Shown here: positions 61,834 to 64,000 of the stretch, one piece after another
Layout: every line of letters starts with the position of its first letter
How positions within the stretch are numbered: the stretch's first letter is position 1
Assembly (NCBI GenBank): GCA_964579395.1
Contig: CAZOFT010000009.1
Location: 1-64,000 of the forward strand
Length of the DNA: 64,000 nt
DNA from: JACOTV01 sp964579395
GTDB taxonomy: Bacteria; Patescibacteriota; Microgenomatia; UBA1406; GWC2-37-13
Direction: 5' to 3'
Made by a program: the position numbers and the translations under genes
Notes under the pieces: model-generated
What the model was told of the DNA's origin: nothing
Seen by the model: only the letters and a program-made list of their open reading frames with translations
The model's database searches: none

Positions 61834-61891
61834 GGCGTCAGCTCGTGTTTTGCCTGGATCTTGTATTCTCGCGAGTCTACCTGTTGGCGCC
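61834..61891 (+). other. Structured 5' leader of the tRNA-Lys transcript
   Basis: GGCGTCAG (61834-61841) can pair with TTGGCGCC (61884-61891) over 8 positions including G-T pairs, and an inner CTCG (61842-61845) with CGAG (61872-61875). The palindrome CTCGCGAG lies inside. It could be only the RNase P-cleaved leader, or a small structured RNA. Seen from sequence alone. Confidence 0.35.
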
Positions 61892-61892
61892 A

Positions 61893-61966
61893 GGGTCCCT
61901 AGCTCAACTGGTTAGAGCAGTAGCCTTTTAAGCTATTGGTTCTGGGTTCGAGTCCCAGGGGACTCA
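61893..61966 (+). tRNA. tRNA-Lys (TTT)
   Basis: Acceptor GGGTCCC / GGGACTC (one G-T), D-arm AGCTCAACTGGTTAGAGC, anticodon loop CTTTTAA with TTT, T-arm CTGGG-TTCGAGT-CCCAG, discriminator A. No encoded CCA (next bases CAC). Confidence 0.95.
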
Positions 61967-61973
61967 CACCACA

Positions 61974-61999
61974 GCCCCGCTTTACCGCGGGGCTTTTTT
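61974..61999 (+). terminator. Intrinsic terminator of tRNA-Lys
   Basis: GCCCCGC / GCGGGGC stem with a 6-nt loop followed by six T. Confidence 0.92.
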
Positions 62000-62037
62000 G
62001 TCATGCATTTTGTCATGCAGGCAACTAGATTTATATA

Positions 62038-62043
62038 TAGAAT
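62038..62043 (+). promoter_or_regulatory. -10 element (leaderless) for the ImmA/IrrE gene
   Basis: TAGAAT, 6 nt before the ATG at 62050, in an AT-rich stretch. Confidence 0.55.
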
Positions 62044-62049
62044 AGTGGT

Positions 62050-62574
62050 ATGGCCTATCTTACTATCGACAAGCAAAAAGAGATCGACAGAAAAATTGAA
62101 GACCTACAGCTTCGACTGGGCGCATCTTATCCTGACACAAACATTGTTTCGATAATTAATTCTCTCGGAATAGATGTATACGAAGTAGATTTTGAAGGAA
62201 GAGAAGACATAAATGCAATGCTTGTCTACAAAGACTCTGACAATAGCGATAAGCCGACAATCTATATAAAAAACGGCCTTCCGCCTACAAGGAAAACTTT
62301 CACGTTGGCACATGAGCTTGGACACTATCTATTACATAAAAAAGATGGCGTAAAGTTTCGTATAGATCGAATTGACTACTCTAGTAATTCAAATGACGTG
62401 CTGGAAGAGATTGAAGCAAACTACTTCGCAGCTTCTTTCCTGGTAAACAAAGAGCTTTTACAGAAATTAATAAGTTACTTCGGACCAAACTTAGATTACA
62501 TAGCCAAATATTTTGGCGTCTCTAAGGAAGTTATTCAAAATAGAGTTAAATGGATGAAGATGAACAAAATATAA
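62050..62574 (+). CDS. ImmA/IrrE family metallopeptidase
   Basis: 174 aa. Zinc motif LAHELGHYLLH (HExxH, about 95-99) and the third-ligand region EEIEANYFAASFLV (about 124). In known systems ImmA cleaves or binds a repressor (ImmR) of mobile elements, and IrrE/PprI controls DNA-damage response. No repressor gene is next to it; the following gene overlaps by 25 nt and encodes a TM protein. AT-richer than its surroundings and directly downstream of tRNA-Lys, as in mobile islands. Confidence 0.9.
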   Translation: MAYLTIDKQKEIDRKIEDLQLRLGASYPDTNIVSIINSLGIDVYEVDFEGREDINAMLVYKDSDNSDKPTIYIKNGLPPTRKTFTLAHELGHYLLHKKDGVKFRIDRIDYSSNSNDVLEEIEANYFAASFLVNKELLQKLISYFGPNLDYIAKYFGVSKEVIQNRVKWMKMNKI

Positions 62575-62927
62575 AACCTACACTTGCCAACAAAACTATG
62601 TTGGAACCCGCAGAAGTGGAGAGCAGTGAATCCGCAACTGTTCGCCGAGAAATAGGAAAGGGGCTGGAAGACCTTTTGAAGGAGCGAAAACAACAAAGAG
62701 GGCATATGTTGTTATTTGCGTGTGCTTTAGCCGGCTCTTCCTTTGCTTTGTTGTCTCTCATTGCGGTTGCGCAAGGTGTCATGAGAATTTGGAGCCCAAA
62801 TTATGAAGTTATTGACGGCGAGACGTTCAAATACTTAATTATTGGGGTTTTTGGACAGACTATCAGCGTCATTTTTGTAATCGTCAAGGCACTTTGGGAT
62901 GATGGTGAGTATTTGAAAAAGATGTAG
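62550..62927 (+). CDS. Two-TM protein of unknown function
   Basis: 125 aa. Charged N-terminal half (about 1-50), TM1 (about 52-74) and TM2 (about 95-114), short basic tail. Overlaps the ImmA/IrrE gene by 25 nt, so translation is coupled. May be a membrane partner or effector controlled by the peptidase; no family recognised. Confidence 0.65.
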   Translation: MDEDEQNIKPTLANKTMLEPAEVESSESATVRREIGKGLEDLLKERKQQRGHMLLFACALAGSSFALLSLIAVAQGVMRIWSPNYEVIDGETFKYLIIGVFGQTISVIFVIVKALWDDGEYLKKM

Positions 62928-62958
62928 ACATTTTCTCTGACTGTTTCGGTTTAATTAT

Positions 62959-64000
62959 TCACACAGCGGTACCTTCTTGCCAGCTTTGCAGGTAGGTTTT
63001 TTGCTCGCTCGTCAAGGCGTCGATCGACACACCTTCGGCTTTCAGTTTCATCCGCGCAATGTCTGCATCTAGCTTTTTTGGCAGTTGATATACGCCCGCG
63101 GTAAGCTTGCCTCGATTCTCCCACATATAGCGTGCAGCCATGGCCTGACCGGCAAAACTCATATCCATCACAGAAGCCGGATGTCCTTCTGCTGCAGCCA
63201 GGTTGATAAGCCTTCCCTCGCCCAGCAAATAAAATATTTTGCGGCCCGTGTCATATTCTTGGACAAACGGGCGTACTTGTCGCACTGTTTTTGCCAGTTT
63301 TTTCAATGCATCTTTGTTGATCTCCACATCAAAATGTCCCGACTGCGCCAGAACCACTCCATTTTTAGCCACTTTCATATGTTCGGCGTCGACTACGTGC
63401 TTATTGCCGGTGACTGAAATAATCAGATCTGCCTCTTTGACCGCGTCAAGAAGCTTCATCACCCTATAGCCATCCATACGAGCCTCTAGTGCTCGCAGCG
63501 GGTCAATCTCTGTGACAATCACATCGGCTCCCAGTCCTCGCGCTCGCATCGCCACACCCCGACCGCACCAACCGTATCCGCACACAACGACTGTTTTTCC
63601 GGCAATGAGCATATTGGTTGCACGAAGCACGCCGTCCATCGTCGATTGTCCGGTGCCGTAACGATTATCAAACATGTGTTTTGTCATGTTGTCGTTTACG
63701 GCAAGCACCGGGATTTTGAGCGTTCCGTCTGCTTCCATGGCGCGGAGTCTGATCACGCCGGTTGTTGTTTCTTCCGTTGAGCCTACGATCGTGGGAATCA
63801 GGTGTTTGTATTTGGTATGAATCAATCCTGCCAGATCTGCACCGTCATCCATCGTCTGATTCGGTCCAAAATCAAGTGCTGCATATAAGTGTTTGTAGTA
63901 CGTCTTATTGTCTTCGCCTTTTATTGCGTAGGTCGGAATCTTGTAGTCTTTGACTAGCGATGCAGCTACTGCATCGTTGGTTGATAAAGGATTGCTGGCA
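62959..64000 (-). CDS. ahcY: Adenosylhomocysteinase (5' end beyond the window)
   Basis: Partial: the C-terminal 346 codons are visible and the frame is open to the window edge (ASNPLSTNDAVAASLV at the edge). NAD-binding VCGYGWCGRGVAMRARGLGA, EIDPLRALEARMDGYRVM, SVTGNKHVVDAEHM. The C-terminus stops after YLQSWQEGT, as in archaeal and thermophilic short-tail forms, lacking the Lys-Tyr tail of E. coli-type enzymes. It hydrolyses S-adenosylhomocysteine to recycle SAM. Confidence 0.93.
   Translation of the reverse strand, partial: ASNPLSTNDAVAASLVKDYKIPTYAIKGEDNKTYYKHLYAALDFGPNQTMDDGADLAGLIHTKYKHLIPTIVGSTEETTTGVIRLRAMEADGTLKIPVLAVNDNMTKHMFDNRYGTGQSTMDGVLRATNMLIAGKTVVVCGYGWCGRGVAMRARGLGADVIVTEIDPLRALEARMDGYRVMKLLDAVKEADLIISVTGNKHVVDAEHMKVAKNGVVLAQSGHFDVEINKDALKKLAKTVRQVRPFVQEYDTGRKIFYLLGEGRLINLAAAEGHPASVMDMSFAGQAMAARYMWENRGKLTAGVYQLPKKLDADIARMKLKAEGVSIDALTSEQKTYLQSWQEGTAV

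Noticed and set aside
1..64000. Alternative genetic code (UGA recoded)
   Set aside because: UGA ends many well-defined genes here, so it is a stop.

Overview
The window most probably comes from a Candidate Phyla Radiation (Patescibacteria) genome, Parcubacteria-like in style. This is inferred from gene content and layout, since no rRNA or ribosomal-protein operon is present. The signs are type IV secretion (T4SS) pilin-like two-helix proteins, a VirB6-like membrane protein with a long glutamine-rich tail, MacAB without an outer-membrane partner, a short FtsB-like protein with a Pro/Thr tail, GatB/YqeY, ComM, many orphan glycosyltransferases, very large secreted multi-domain proteins, dense packing and overlapping convergent stops. 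UGA is used as a stop. Nearly all monocistronic genes lack a Shine-Dalgarno sequence and instead carry a TATAAT-like hexamer 5-9 nt before the start codon, which predicts leaderless mRNAs.

Layout. 78-4398 (-): AT-rich six-gene operon: Asp/Glu racemase, phosphosulfolactate synthase (ComA-like), phosphosulfolactate phosphatase (ComB-like), nucleotidyltransferase, HIT protein and sugar-nucleotide epimerase. 4630-7814 (-): MacAB-like exporter. 7901-15553 (-): secreted PA14/SGNH protein, two small proteins, a GT39-type membrane glycosyltransferase, and a secreted C-type-lectin/Ig-like/FN3/LysM protein. 15594-19595 (-): carotenoid operon (CrtI-CrtB fusion, fused lycopene cyclase, GGPP synthase). 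19675-24974: small housekeeping and hypothetical genes (DUF1059, pseudouridine synthase, glycosyltransferase, DoxX-like, a 59-aa KOW protein, VOC and DUF proteins). 25119-34727: a second AT-rich accessory block with a six-gene operon (kinase, glycosyltransferase, cupin, epimerase, Gfo/Idh/MocA oxidoreductase, divergent GTP cyclohydrolase II), then a HEAT-like protein and an HDAC-family amidohydrolase.

35012-36450 is a rearrangement spot: a TPR protein, a 3' remnant of ftsK abutting a 3' remnant of a serine recombinase, tRNA-Asn, and a GIY-YIG ORF lying between intact tRNA-Asn and a second copy of its 5' half, which has a 20-nt palindrome inserted in the D-loop. 36511-43310: nuclease, K+ channel, a 1229-aa beta-helix/dockerin-like surface protein, DEDD exonuclease, GatB/YqeY, FtsB-like. 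43363-50675: tRNA-Met, two GT2 enzymes, polytopic GT-C/GT87-type proteins and two T4SS-pilin-like proteins. 50695-64000: ComM, a secreted carboxypeptidase-regulatory-domain protein, the VirB6-like protein with eight HTH-like repeats, a GH39-like glycosidase, small envelope proteins, acylphosphatase, MurD, tRNA-Lys, an ImmA/IrrE plus two-TM pair, and the 3' part of adenosylhomocysteinase.

The themes are surface glycosylation, surface display and secretion, all consistent with a host-attached lifestyle. The items most worth following up are the tRNA/GIY-YIG arrangement, the HTH-like repeat array, the leaderless promoter pattern, the ComA/ComB operon with nucleotidyl-transfer enzymes, and the compact carotenoid operon.
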